Shown: positions 1 through 5,592, numbered from the stretch's first letter. The stretch: 6,390 bases of DNA from JBPOFM01 sp038259855 (GCA_038259855.1 JBBSOJ010000197.1:1-6390); one strand, 5' to 3'. Made by a program: numbers and translations. Notes: generated by a model from the sequence alone, not told the origin.

Positions 1-356
1 CGGATGCTGAATTACATAACTGTAAAAAAGTATACAAGAACCCCTTATGCATTAAATTTTATTTTAAAAAAAAATAAAAAATACTGAATGCAAACAGTTG
101 ATAAACTTTGGTTTAGTTGATCTTCATTTGGTAACGTTATATACTGAAATCTCCAATTAATCACATAAAAACAAGCTCACGCACATAAAAAAATGATGCT
201 ATATACCGATTTACGTTTCGGACATTTGTATTTTTAAGTCAAAAAGAAGGTGTTTGGATATTGCAAATTCCAACGCCCATGAACACAAAGTCTCATAATG
301 TAAATCCGACGATTAAACTGGCATTTGAAGACACATTGAACAAAAAAAACGATTAC
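1..356. other. Non-coding lead-in; no supportable gene
   Basis: This stretch is very AT-rich and I find no convincing gene in it. One plus-strand frame is open from position 3 to a stop at about 75-77. It could be the tail of a gene lying left of the window, but it is too short to judge. There are near matches to the Bacteroidota -7 element TAnnTTTG at 212-219 (TACGTTTC) and 221-228 (GACATTTG). Neither has a TTG about 19 nt upstream, so I do not call a promoter. Positions 261-356 are open in the frame of the lipoprotein that starts at 357. That part would need a TTG start and encodes no signal peptide, so I treat it as leader sequence. Confidence 0.5.
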
Positions 357-737
357 ATGAAATCAAAGATTTTAATTTTATGTTGCCTCGTCATTACAAC
401 CTATGCTTGTAATAACAACGATGACACCACTGACATTAATATTGACGGCGATTATGTCGGAACTTTTGAAAGAGACAACATAGTGTCGAATGTTGAACTC
501 AACTTAACTAGCAGCGAATTCTCTGGAACGAGTGATAGGACTAATTTTCCTGCAATCTATTTTGGAAATTTTTCAGTACAAAAAAATGCAGTCACTTTTA
601 ACAATGAACAATTAATCATTACCACCGAATTTGACCCAGATCTCGTCTTAGACGGAATTTGGAATTACGATGTTGATAATGGCATTTTAACAATGACCAA
701 TTCAATTGGAGACATTTACATTTTGACAAAAGAATAA
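357..737 (+). CDS. Small secreted lipoprotein, putative lipocalin-like beta fold
   Basis: The 126-residue product starts with a lipoprotein signal peptide: MKSK, a hydrophobic core, and a lipobox-like TYAC with the cysteine at residue 18. The mature part begins CNNNDDTTD. Acidic residues just after the lipid-bearing cysteine are common in Bacteroidota lipoproteins exported to the cell surface, so surface display is possible but inferred. The rest looks like a small all-beta domain: GDYVGTF near the start, alternating hydrophobic strands, GIWNYDVDNGILTM, and a terminal strand DIYILTKE. This resembles short flavobacterial lipoproteins with a lipocalin-like or META-like fold, recognised by pattern only. 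The ATG at 357 is preferred over the upstream in-frame TTG at 261 because only it places the signal peptide at the N-terminus. No ligand or function can be assigned. The next gene is 65 nt downstream on the same strand. Confidence 0.8.
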   Translation: MKSKILILCCLVITTYACNNNDDTTDINIDGDYVGTFERDNIVSNVELNLTSSEFSGTSDRTNFPAIYFGNFSVQKNAVTFNNEQLIITTEFDPDLVLDGIWNYDVDNGILTMTNSIGDIYILTKE

Positions 738-802
738 AAAACCGCCAACGACTCCGTTTGTAATTACTCTGTTTTCATTTCAAAAATTTAAAAATTAAGC
801 TG

Positions 803-1384
803 ATGAAATTAATTAATTTGTTTCTTCTAACCTTGGTGGTAACTTCATCCTTTGCACAAAAAAATAAAGACATCATTTTGAGAATTGAAGATGACTCGTC
901 ATTGGTAAACTATTTGAAGGAACATAAAATTAATTTTTCGAACAGTCAAGTCGCCACATTAAAAGGTATCGGCACATGGGCTGAATTTAGTAGAGCAAAG
1001 AAGCTTACAATTCCGAGCGCTTTTTTCTTTAATTCGAATCGAGAATTGATTAAAAATAAAGGAAAAGGGACCTATTGCGGTGCAGAGCTTAAAAAAATAG
1101 AGAAAATTTCAAAAATGAAAACTGATGCGAATCAGACTTTAGAGGATTTTCTCAATCATATAACTATCCTTGACGGTAGTGAGTTTATAGATAACAATGT
1201 GGATGTTTATATCATTATCGCTTGGGGGAAGTTCGCCAATTCCCAAAGTCAAATCTCACTTAATTGGTTTTCAAAATTGAAAAATCAAGAATATTTAAGA
1301 ATGAAAATAATGTTACTCAATATAGACTTACAAGAAAGCTGGAACGTCACGGATGAGCAAAAAAAGCACTTGGGCATCCTCTAA
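803..1384 (+). CDS. Secreted protein of unknown function, possible redox-inactive thioredoxin-like fold
   Basis: The 193-residue product has a clear Sec signal peptide: MKLINLFLLTLVVTSSFAQ, with likely cleavage after FA at about residue 18. It should therefore be periplasmic or secreted. Two parts recall thioredoxin-fold elements. Around residues 69-83, TIPSAFFFNSNRELI looks like the strand that follows a cis-proline. Around residues 134-175, VDVYIIIAWGKFAN, a helix and KIMLLNIDLQESW look like the strand-helix-strand that normally carries CxxC. The CxxC site is absent, since KFAN stands near that place, and the only cysteine is C92. If the fold is right, the protein is not a classical thiol oxidoreductase. 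The order of these parts is unusual for one thioredoxin domain, so there may be two partial domains or none. The start is the first ATG and no strong ribosome site is visible. I cannot assign a function. Confidence 0.7.
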   Translation: MKLINLFLLTLVVTSSFAQKNKDIILRIEDDSSLVNYLKEHKINFSNSQVATLKGIGTWAEFSRAKKLTIPSAFFFNSNRELIKNKGKGTYCGAELKKIEKISKMKTDANQTLEDFLNHITILDGSEFIDNNVDVYIIIAWGKFANSQSQISLNWFSKLKNQEYLRMKIMLLNIDLQESWNVTDEQKKHLGIL

Positions 1385-1428
1385 ATAGCTTATAAAGATT
1401 ATATTATCCCGTGTATTATTAGAATCCT

Positions 1429-1757
1429 ATGGACAAAGCAGCACAAACTATGATTGACAACCTTTATAAAAATACGGGTACAACGTTGAAAGGATGGATT
1501 GAAATTGTGAAGAAATAGAATTTTGAAAAACACGGAGATATCATCAAATTTCTAAAAGAGATGCATAGTTTTAATTACGGTTTTGCCAATTTTGTAACCC
1601 ATAAAACAAAAAAACCGATGCGGGTTCTTCAGAAAATACAGACGACCTAATTATCACTCAATACAAAGGGAAAGAACATTTTAGACCGATTTATGACAAA
1701 CTACTTGCTGAAATTATGACTTTTGGAAACGATATGGCAAAAAGACAGAATGAATAA
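1429..1757 (+). pseudogene. DUF4287 domain protein, broken by a stop codon and a frameshift
   Basis: Reading from ATG 1429 gives MDKAAQTMIDNLYKNTG, then LKGWIEIVKK, then an in-frame TAG at 1516-1518. The same frame continues as NFEKHGDIIKFLKEMHSF and NYGFANFVTHK. This closely matches DUF4287 proteins as I remember them; there the stop position is usually glutamine (KKQNFEKHG), one base change from TAG. At an A7 run (1608-1614) the frame shifts by the equivalent of one lost base. The new frame reads DAGSSENTDDLIITQYKG, KEHFRPIYDKLLAEI, then MTFGNDMAKRQNE and a TAA at 1755-1757. Relatives carry a further C-terminal domain of the DUF5655 type, which is missing here because the sequence diverges after FGND. 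So there are three lesions: nonsense, frameshift and C-terminal loss. The function of the intact family is not established. The frameshift alone could be a homopolymer sequencing error; the stop codon and truncation could not. Confidence 0.85.
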
Positions 1758-1803
1758 ACTTGAGAAAACATAAAAAAGCGGCATACTACATAAGTTAAAA
1801 ACC

Positions 1804-1842
1804 ATAGCGGTTCGAGTGCCAACTTGAAGCGCTATTTTTTTT
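1804..1842 (+). terminator. Strong intrinsic (Rho-independent) terminator
   Basis: The left arm at 1804-1817 pairs with the right arm at 1822-1835 around the loop GCCA. The outer stem is ATAGCG with CGCTAT. A single G-G mismatch (1810/1829) follows, then an inner stem TTCGAGT with ACTTGAA that includes one G-T wobble. A run of eight T (1835-1842) follows at once. It lies 47 nt after the last codon of the DUF4287 pseudogene and probably ended that transcription unit when the gene was intact. The opposite strand has only five T after the stem, so termination in that direction would be weak. Confidence 0.85.
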
Positions 1843-1857
1843 AGTTTAATATATTAG

Positions 1858-2070
1858 GGTCCAAATTGGCGCATAAAGGCTACTAATGCTTTTATAAAGG
1901 TCCAATATCCATTGACGTTTTATGGTATTAGCAGCGATAAAACATAGGAGTCATTAGCGTATCAAGCTATAAATTCTGGAGAGGATATCATGATTTCCGA
2001 TAGAAGTGATGACGAAATAATAACACCTTTCTATATGTTGAATTTCATTCGAAACAACCTAAATTTGTAA
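1858..2070 (+). pseudogene. Unidentified coding remnant with internal amber codon
   Basis: One frame is open for 29 codons, has a TAG at 1945-1947, and then stays open for 40 codons to the TAA at 2068-2070. The first piece contains NAFIKVQYPLTFYGISSDK. The second reads ESLAYQAINSGEDIMISD, then RSDDEIITPFYMLNFIRN and NLNL. The balanced use of charged and hydrophobic residues looks like real protein rather than random AT-rich translation, so I read it as the decayed 3' part of a gene. An internal ATG at 1990 could give a peptide of only 26 residues. I do not recognise the family. The final codons overlap the -7 element of the next gene's promoter. The 5' part of the presumed gene is not visible upstream, where the terminator lies. 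Chance openness remains possible. Confidence 0.45.
2038..2067 (+). promoter_or_regulatory. Bacteroidota-type promoter of the coiled-coil lipoprotein gene
   Basis: TTG at 2038-2040, a 19-nt spacer and TAAATTTG at 2060-2067 match the Bacteroidota housekeeping consensus (TTG, about 19 nt, TAnnTTTG) at every defined base. Transcription would start about 6-9 nt downstream, near 2073-2076, giving a leader of about 25 nt before the ATG at 2099. This is the best promoter in the window. The second copy of the gene near 5089 has no counterpart, because the repeat begins downstream of it. Confidence 0.75.
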
Positions 2071-2077
2071 TACAAAT
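2063..2077. promoter_or_regulatory. 15-nt perfect palindrome over the -7 box and transcription start
   Basis: ATTTGTA (2063-2069), a central A and TACAAAT (2071-2077) form a perfect inverted repeat. It overlaps the last five bases of the -7 element and covers the presumed transcription start. That is where a dimeric repressor would block RNA polymerase, so it is a plausible operator. No regulator gene is visible in the window to pair with it. A short AT-rich palindrome could also arise by chance. Confidence 0.4.
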
Positions 2078-2098
2078 CGATCTATAAATTCGGGAACT

Positions 2099-2392
2099 AT
2101 GAAATGTATTTTGAAAAACAGTGTGATAGCACTTTTGGGAATAGGAGTCTTCACTTCGTGCAGTGATTTTAGTAAAAAAGCAGAAGAAAAACTGAATCAA
2201 TTGGAACAAAAGACAAATAAATTGGACTCACTAGTCAATAAAGAATTGGACAAGGTCATAGCTCTCGACACATTAATAAATTTCGAAAATAAAAAAATTG
2301 AGCGGCTCGATTCATTGATCAACAAATCGACCTCCAAACTTGATTCCATCATAATCAAAAAAAGCAAACAGTTAGAAACTATCATAAATTGA
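2099..2392 (+). CDS. Small coiled-coil lipoprotein (intact copy A)
   Basis: The 97-residue product has a lipoprotein signal peptide: MKCILKN, a hydrophobic stretch, then VFTSC with the acceptor cysteine at residue 21. The mature part of about 77 residues is almost entirely predicted coiled coil. The leucine-rich units LDSL, LDTL, LDSL, LDSI and LETI sit at residues 42, 56, 70, 81 and 92, so the spacing is 14, 14, 11, 11. This mixes heptad and 11-residue phasing. By analogy with Braun-type lipoproteins it could be a periplasmic fibre or spacer anchored in the outer membrane. That is inference from shape, not homology, and no peptidoglycan-linking terminal lysine is present (the protein ends TIIN). 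It has its own strong promoter 5' of the potassium operon. The start is supported by the signal peptide and the short leader. A degraded copy lies at 5089-5396. Confidence 0.8.
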   Translation: MKCILKNSVIALLGIGVFTSCSDFSKKAEEKLNQLEQKTNKLDSLVNKELDKVIALDTLINFENKKIERLDSLINKSTSKLDSIIIKKSKQLETIIN

Positions 2393-2421
2393 GAGAATTT
2401 TCGAATCCGAGTAAACTATAA
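2114..2421 (+). repeat. 308-bp direct repeat, copy A
   Basis: Positions 2114-2421 align without gaps to 5089-5396, offset 2975, with 12 mismatches by my count (about 96% identity). The block covers the lipoprotein gene from its fifth or sixth codon through the stop, plus 29 nt of trailer ending CTATAA. The trailer is perfectly conserved between copies. Left of the block there is only loose similarity (ATG and ATTTT shared with a 2-nt length difference). Right of it the copies diverge completely. Confidence 0.95.
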
Positions 2422-2436
2422 TTCATTCGAAGAAGC

Positions 2437-2464
2437 GGTTCAGTATTAAGCTTAAAACTGCACC
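2437..2464. promoter_or_regulatory. 28-nt imperfect dyad upstream of the potassium operon
   Basis: The two 14-nt half-sites are centred between 2450 and 2451, and 12 of 14 position pairs are complementary. The core is CAGTATTAAG facing CTTAAAACTG, flanked outside one mismatch by GGT and ACC. No T-run follows, so it is not a standard intrinsic terminator for the lipoprotein gene. It lies 142 nt before the TrkH start and just upstream of a possible promoter. An operator or activator site for the operon, or an RNA hairpin, is possible. The regulator is unknown. Confidence 0.35.
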
Positions 2465-2475
2465 AACAGAATGAA

Positions 2476-2508
2476 TTGGCAATGCAATTTCACTTACACT
2501 TACTTTTG
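2476..2508 (+). promoter_or_regulatory. Possible promoter of the potassium uptake operon
   Basis: TACTTTTG at 2501-2508 matches the -7 consensus TAnnTTTG exactly. The nearest TTG (2476-2478) is 22 nt upstream, longer than the usual spacing of about 19. Use of this site would give a leader of about 90 nt. Other near matches closer to the gene, TAACTTTA at 2553 and GAAATTTG at 2580, each miss one base and lack a TTG at the right distance. The call is tentative. Confidence 0.3.
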
Positions 2509-2606
2509 CAATTGTCCGTCCATAATTTAGATATGATATTCTAAACACGTTGTAACTTTAAGAAACCGTAATCAAAATAGAAATTTGAATAAGCTACATT
2601 TACTAA

Positions 2607-4355
2607 ATGGACCATGATTTAGAAAAACTTTATAAAATTGCTTTTTGGGCGAGCGTTCTAGGAATGTTTGCCTTTATTTTTGACTTTGGTTATTCTCAAA
2701 TCTATTTAGTCCAACAAATTATAGATGCTTTTTATTTTATTGTAATTGCTTTAGGCTTATTATCTACTTTTGCTAGATATTTTGAAAATAAGCAACTACT
2801 TAAGCGTAAAGTAGCTGTTTTTGATGTTATTTCGGTAGGATACACGCTTTACATTTTTTACATGTACCTCTTTATAGGAGAAGCGTTTAAAACCGATTTA
2901 ATTTTAGAAAACCCAATTTGGGTAGTGTTGGCAGTTATCTTATCGTTTATAAGGGAGTTTTCAGAACAGAAACTAAATCTGAGCAGAACGTATTTTAATC
3001 CAGCGCAATTATTCATTTTAAGTTTCTTGATTATTATATTTCTCGGTTCGTTACTATTAATGATGCCAAAAGCAACACATAATGGTATTTCATTTATAGA
3101 TGCTTTGTTTACGTCAACAAGTGCGGTTTGTGTCACAGGATTGATTGTGGTAGATACAGCAACTTATTTTACACATTTTGGACAAGCCATCATACTGTTT
3201 TTGATACAAATTGGAGGTCTGGGCATCTTAACGTTTGCAAGCTACTTCAGTTATTTCTTTAAAGGCGGAAGTACCTACGAAAATCAATTGACCTTAACTG
3301 AAATGACCAATTCGCAAAAAGTGAGTGATGTTTTCAACACCTTAAAAAATATTATTGTTATTACAGCTGCTGTTGAATTGTTGGCTGCAACACTTATTTT
3401 CTTTTCTTTAGATACGTCTTTAATCAAAAGTTTTTCAGACAAAGCATTCTTTTCAATCTTCCATGCTATTTCAGCATTTTGCAATGCAGGGTTTTCGACC
3501 TTAGCTAGTGGGCTTTATGAAACCGGTTTCCGGTTTAACTATGCACTTCAGCTCATCATCATAGCCACTTTTGTACTAGGCGGTTTAGGATTCCCTATTG
3601 TGGTTAATATTATAAGTTATATCAAACATAAATTCATCAATCTGTTCCGTTCCAAATCAATAATAAAAACACATAAACCTTGGGTACTCAACATTAATAG
3701 TAGAATTACGTTGGTTACAACCCTATCTATTACAGCCGTCGCATTTATTTTATTTTTAATTCTAGAATACAATAATACATTGGCCGAACATTCATTTTTC
3801 GGGAAACTGGTAAATGCATTATTTGGCGCTGCAACCCCTCGTACTGCTGGTTTTAATTCTTTAGATATGAATGCCTTGGCGTTTCCAACGGTCATGATAA
3901 CCTTTCTATTAATGTGGATTGGCGCATCACCTGGCTCCACTGGCGGTGGGATAAAAACCAGCACATTTGCCATAGCCACACTTAATATTTTAAGCTTGGC
4001 TAAAGGAAAACAGCGCATTGAAGTTTTTAGAAGAGAAATTGCAGATATCTCGGTCAAAAGAGCATTTGCAACCATCGCTTTGTCGCTCATCGTTATAGGA
4101 ACGGGCATTGTTTTTATTTCTTTTTTTGATCCAGAAGAAGGATTGCTTAACATTGCGTTTGAGAGTTTTTCAGCCTACAGCACCGTTGGGTTGAGTTTAG
4201 GTATTACCTCTAGTTTGAGTATGGCAAGCAAACTTATAATTATTGCCATTATGTTTATTGGTAGAGTTAGTATGCTCTCAATCATGGTAGCGGTTTTCAA
4301 AAAAATAAAACATAAAAATTATCGCTATCCTAGCGAAGAAATCACAATAAATTAA
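2607..4355 (+). CDS. trkH: TrkH/KtrB-family potassium uptake protein, membrane subunit
   Basis: The 582-residue integral inner membrane protein is the ion-conducting subunit of a Trk/Ktr potassium uptake system. All four filter-loop glycines of the family are visible: CVTGL (G178), NAGFS (G295), TAGFN (G415) and STVGLS (G528). The gating-loop motif SPGSTGGGIKT lies at 441-451, between the third and fourth repeats. The conserved arginine of the last membrane segment appears in IGRVSML (R553), where many relatives have GRxG. The first 125 or so residues add several membrane segments before the canonical core, which starts near FNPAQLFILSF. With the extension the protein is longer than proteobacterial TrkH (about 480), as is usual in Bacteroidota. 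The regulatory subunit follows after 7 nt. Because its partner has one RCK module, the pair could equally be called KtrB/KtrA. No ribosome site is evident; ATG 2607 suits the first membrane helix. No damage is seen. Confidence 0.96.
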   Translation: MDHDLEKLYKIAFWASVLGMFAFIFDFGYSQIYLVQQIIDAFYFIVIALGLLSTFARYFENKQLLKRKVAVFDVISVGYTLYIFYMYLFIGEAFKTDLILENPIWVVLAVILSFIREFSEQKLNLSRTYFNPAQLFILSFLIIIFLGSLLLMMPKATHNGISFIDALFTSTSAVCVTGLIVVDTATYFTHFGQAIILFLIQIGGLGILTFASYFSYFFKGGSTYENQLTLTEMTNSQKVSDVFNTLKNIIVITAAVELLAATLIFFSLDTSLIKSFSDKAFFSIFHAISAFCNAGFSTLASGLYETGFRFNYALQLIIIATFVLGGLGFPIVVNIISYIKHKFINLFRSKSIIKTHKPWVLNINSRITLVTTLSITAVAFILFLILEYNNTLAEHSFFGKLVNALFGAATPRTAGFNSLDMNALAFPTVMITFLLMWIGASPGSTGGGIKTSTFAIATLNILSLAKGKQRIEVFRREIADISVKRAFATIALSLIVIGTGIVFISFFDPEEGLLNIAFESFSAYSTVGLSLGITSSLSMASKLIIIAIMFIGRVSMLSIMVAVFKKIKHKNYRYPSEEITIN

Positions 4356-4362
4356 AAGAGTA

Positions 4363-5049
4363 ATGAAATATATAATTGTAGGGCTTGGAAATTTTGGAGC
4401 ATTACTTGGAGAGAAATTAACCTCACAAGGTAATGAAGTGATAGGGATTGATAACAAAATGGAAAAAGTTGATTTGTTAAAAGAAAAACTGTCACATACG
4501 ATATGTATGGATGCAACAGATGAATCTACAGTATCTGGTCTTCCATTAGATGATACAGATATCGTAGTTGTAGCCATTGGTGAAGATAAAGGTTCAAATA
4601 TAATGGCGACTGCTTTATTTAAGAATCTAAAAGTCAAACGATTAATAAGTAGAGCCATTGATGGTTTACATGAAAAAGTATTACATGCTATAGGTGTGGA
4701 TGAGATTGTGCATCCCGAAGGTGAATCTGCAGAGCGCTGGGCAAAAAAGCTGTGTCTAAAAGGTGTCGTCGACTCTTTTGAATTAAGTGATGATTTTAGT
4801 ATAATAGAAGTTAAAGTTCCTGAAAGATTTGATAAAAGAACCATTAAAGAAATTAACATAAGAAAAACACACAATTTATTGGTATTAACCACAATTGCCA
4901 AATCAGAAATAAAAAGCGCGGTGGGAAAAACTAGAAATGTGACTAAAGTCAAAGGAGTTGCTGGCCCTAACGATGAACTTAACAAAGATGATATTCTGGT
5001 CGTTTATGGTTCCAATAAAGACATTAAAAGATTTTTAAATAATGAATAA
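4363..5049 (+). CDS. trkA: TrkA/KtrA-family regulatory subunit, single RCK protein
   Basis: The 228-residue cytoplasmic protein gates the TrkH/KtrB channel by binding nucleotides. Residues 1 to about 118 form the RCK_N Rossmann domain: YIIVGLGNFG with the GxGxxG turn at 7-12, an acidic residue D30 ending the second strand (ribose-binding position), the family DATDE at 50-54, and VVVAIGED at 68-75. The helix HPEGESAERWAKKL (117-130) leads to a C-terminal RCK_C (TrkA_C) domain at about 135-225, ending in ILVVYGSNKDIKRFL. It has one RCK unit, so it is half the size of E. coli TrkA (458 residues, two units) and matches KtrA architecture, which assembles as an octameric ring. The start lies 7 nt after the TrkH stop with AAAGAG just upstream, so the two are very likely co-transcribed. 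No damage is seen, and no clear terminator follows the gene. Confidence 0.96.
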   Translation: MKYIIVGLGNFGALLGEKLTSQGNEVIGIDNKMEKVDLLKEKLSHTICMDATDESTVSGLPLDDTDIVVVAIGEDKGSNIMATALFKNLKVKRLISRAIDGLHEKVLHAIGVDEIVHPEGESAERWAKKLCLKGVVDSFELSDDFSIIEVKVPERFDKRTIKEINIRKTHNLLVLTTIAKSEIKSAVGKTRNVTKVKGVAGPNDELNKDDILVVYGSNKDIKRFLNNE

Positions 5050-5071
5050 TTAAAAAAACACTACTAATACG

Positions 5072-5367
5072 ATGGCCTTAATTTTACAAAAAACAGTGTG
5101 ATAGCGCTAATGGGAATAGGAGTCTTCACTTCGTACAGTGATTTTAGTAAAAAAGCAGAAGAAAAACTGATTCAATTGGAGCAAAAGACAAATAAATTAG
5201 ACTCACTAGTCAATAAAGAATTGGACAAGGTCATAGCTCTCGACACATTAATTAATTTCGAAAACAAAAAAATTGAGCGGCTCGATTCATTGATCAACAA
5301 ATCGACCTCCAAACTTGATTCCATCATAACCAAAAAAAGCAAACAGTTAGAAACTATGATAAAGTGA
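5072..5367 (+). pseudogene. Coiled-coil lipoprotein, degraded copy B
   Basis: This is the second copy of the gene at 2099-2392. The ATG in the equivalent place (5072) is 26 nt before the shared GTG, against 24 nt in copy A. It is therefore out of frame and stops after nine codons, at 5099-5101. The original frame is open only from GTG 5098 to TGA 5365-5367 (89 residues), which removes the charged start of the signal peptide. The lipobox cysteine is changed to tyrosine by one base (G to A, position 5135; TSC to TSY), so lipidation is not possible. Six of the 12 differences from copy A change an amino acid. No promoter of its own is visible, and only read-through from the potassium operon 22 nt upstream could express it. 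A soluble or non-lipidated product from GTG 5098 cannot be wholly excluded. Confidence 0.85.
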
Positions 5368-5396
5368 GAGAATTTTCGAATCCGAGTAAACTATAA
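5089..5396 (+). repeat. 308-bp direct repeat, copy B
   Basis: This is the partner of 2114-2421, in the same orientation, 12 mismatches and no gaps. Between the copies lies 2667 nt holding the whole TrkH-TrkA operon with its leader. The right edge ends exactly at CTATAA and the next bases belong to a thioredoxin-like remnant. The left edge is 39 nt after the TrkA stop codon. Confidence 0.95.
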
Positions 5397-5400
5397 AAAA

Positions 5401-5592
5401 GCATGGAATACATATCTGAACAATCAAAATTTTCCTTGGAAACATTATCTTGATGAAACCGGTTTTGCGAAGTAATTATTTATTAATTCAGTCCCAGCGA
5501 ATTATCTTATAAATAGCGACGGTCAAATTGTTATGTGGGAATTTACGGTCGATGAATTTATTCTATTTTTAGAATCTGATATTAAAAATTAA
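5401..5592 (+). pseudogene. Remnant of a thioredoxin-fold (TlpA/AhpC-like) protein, C-terminal part
   Basis: The frame reads AWNTYLNNQNFPWKHYLDE, TGFAK, then a TAA at 5473-5475. It continues LFINSVPANYLINSDGQIV, MWEFTVDEFILFLESDIKN, and ends at TAA 5590-5592. SVPANYLINSDGQIV is the typical cis-proline strand and following hairpin of TlpA/AhpC-like thioredoxin folds. The preceding FPWKHYLDE is also usual in that region of the fold. The N-terminal half with any CxxC site is missing, because the sequence upstream is repeat copy B. There is thus a 5' deletion plus one internal stop, and the piece is not functional. It does not appear to continue the gene at 803-1384 at high identity, though both may derive from related folds. 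Confidence 0.7.

Noticed and set aside
57..79. A/T-only inverted repeat (TTTTATTTT and AAAATAAAA)
   Set aside because: It has no G-C pairs and lies in a homopolymer-rich stretch where such symmetry is expected by chance. It is not credible as a terminator or operator.
261..356. N-terminal extension of the first lipoprotein from a TTG start at 261
   Set aside because: The extension is hydrophilic and would bury the lipoprotein signal peptide inside the protein. ATG 357 places the signal peptide and lipobox correctly.
1804..1842. The hairpin as an integron attC site
   Set aside because: The stem followed directly by eight T is a standard intrinsic terminator. No attC-type core sites or integrase are visible.
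3617..4153. Minus-strand open frame (178 codons) opposite the TrkH gene
   Set aside because: It is antisense to the filter and gating motifs of TrkH and has no family features, promoter or signal of its own.
4278..4985. Long minus-strand open frame (235 codons) opposite the TrkA gene
   Set aside because: It is antisense to a clearly conserved TrkA/KtrA gene and the end of TrkH, and its translation (serine-rich, no domain pattern) looks like a shadow of the plus-strand codons.
2038..5592. The operon segment as a transposon or composite mobile element
   Set aside because: The repeats contain a lipoprotein gene and no transposase. No terminal inverted repeats or target duplications were found, and the cargo is a housekeeping-type potassium system.
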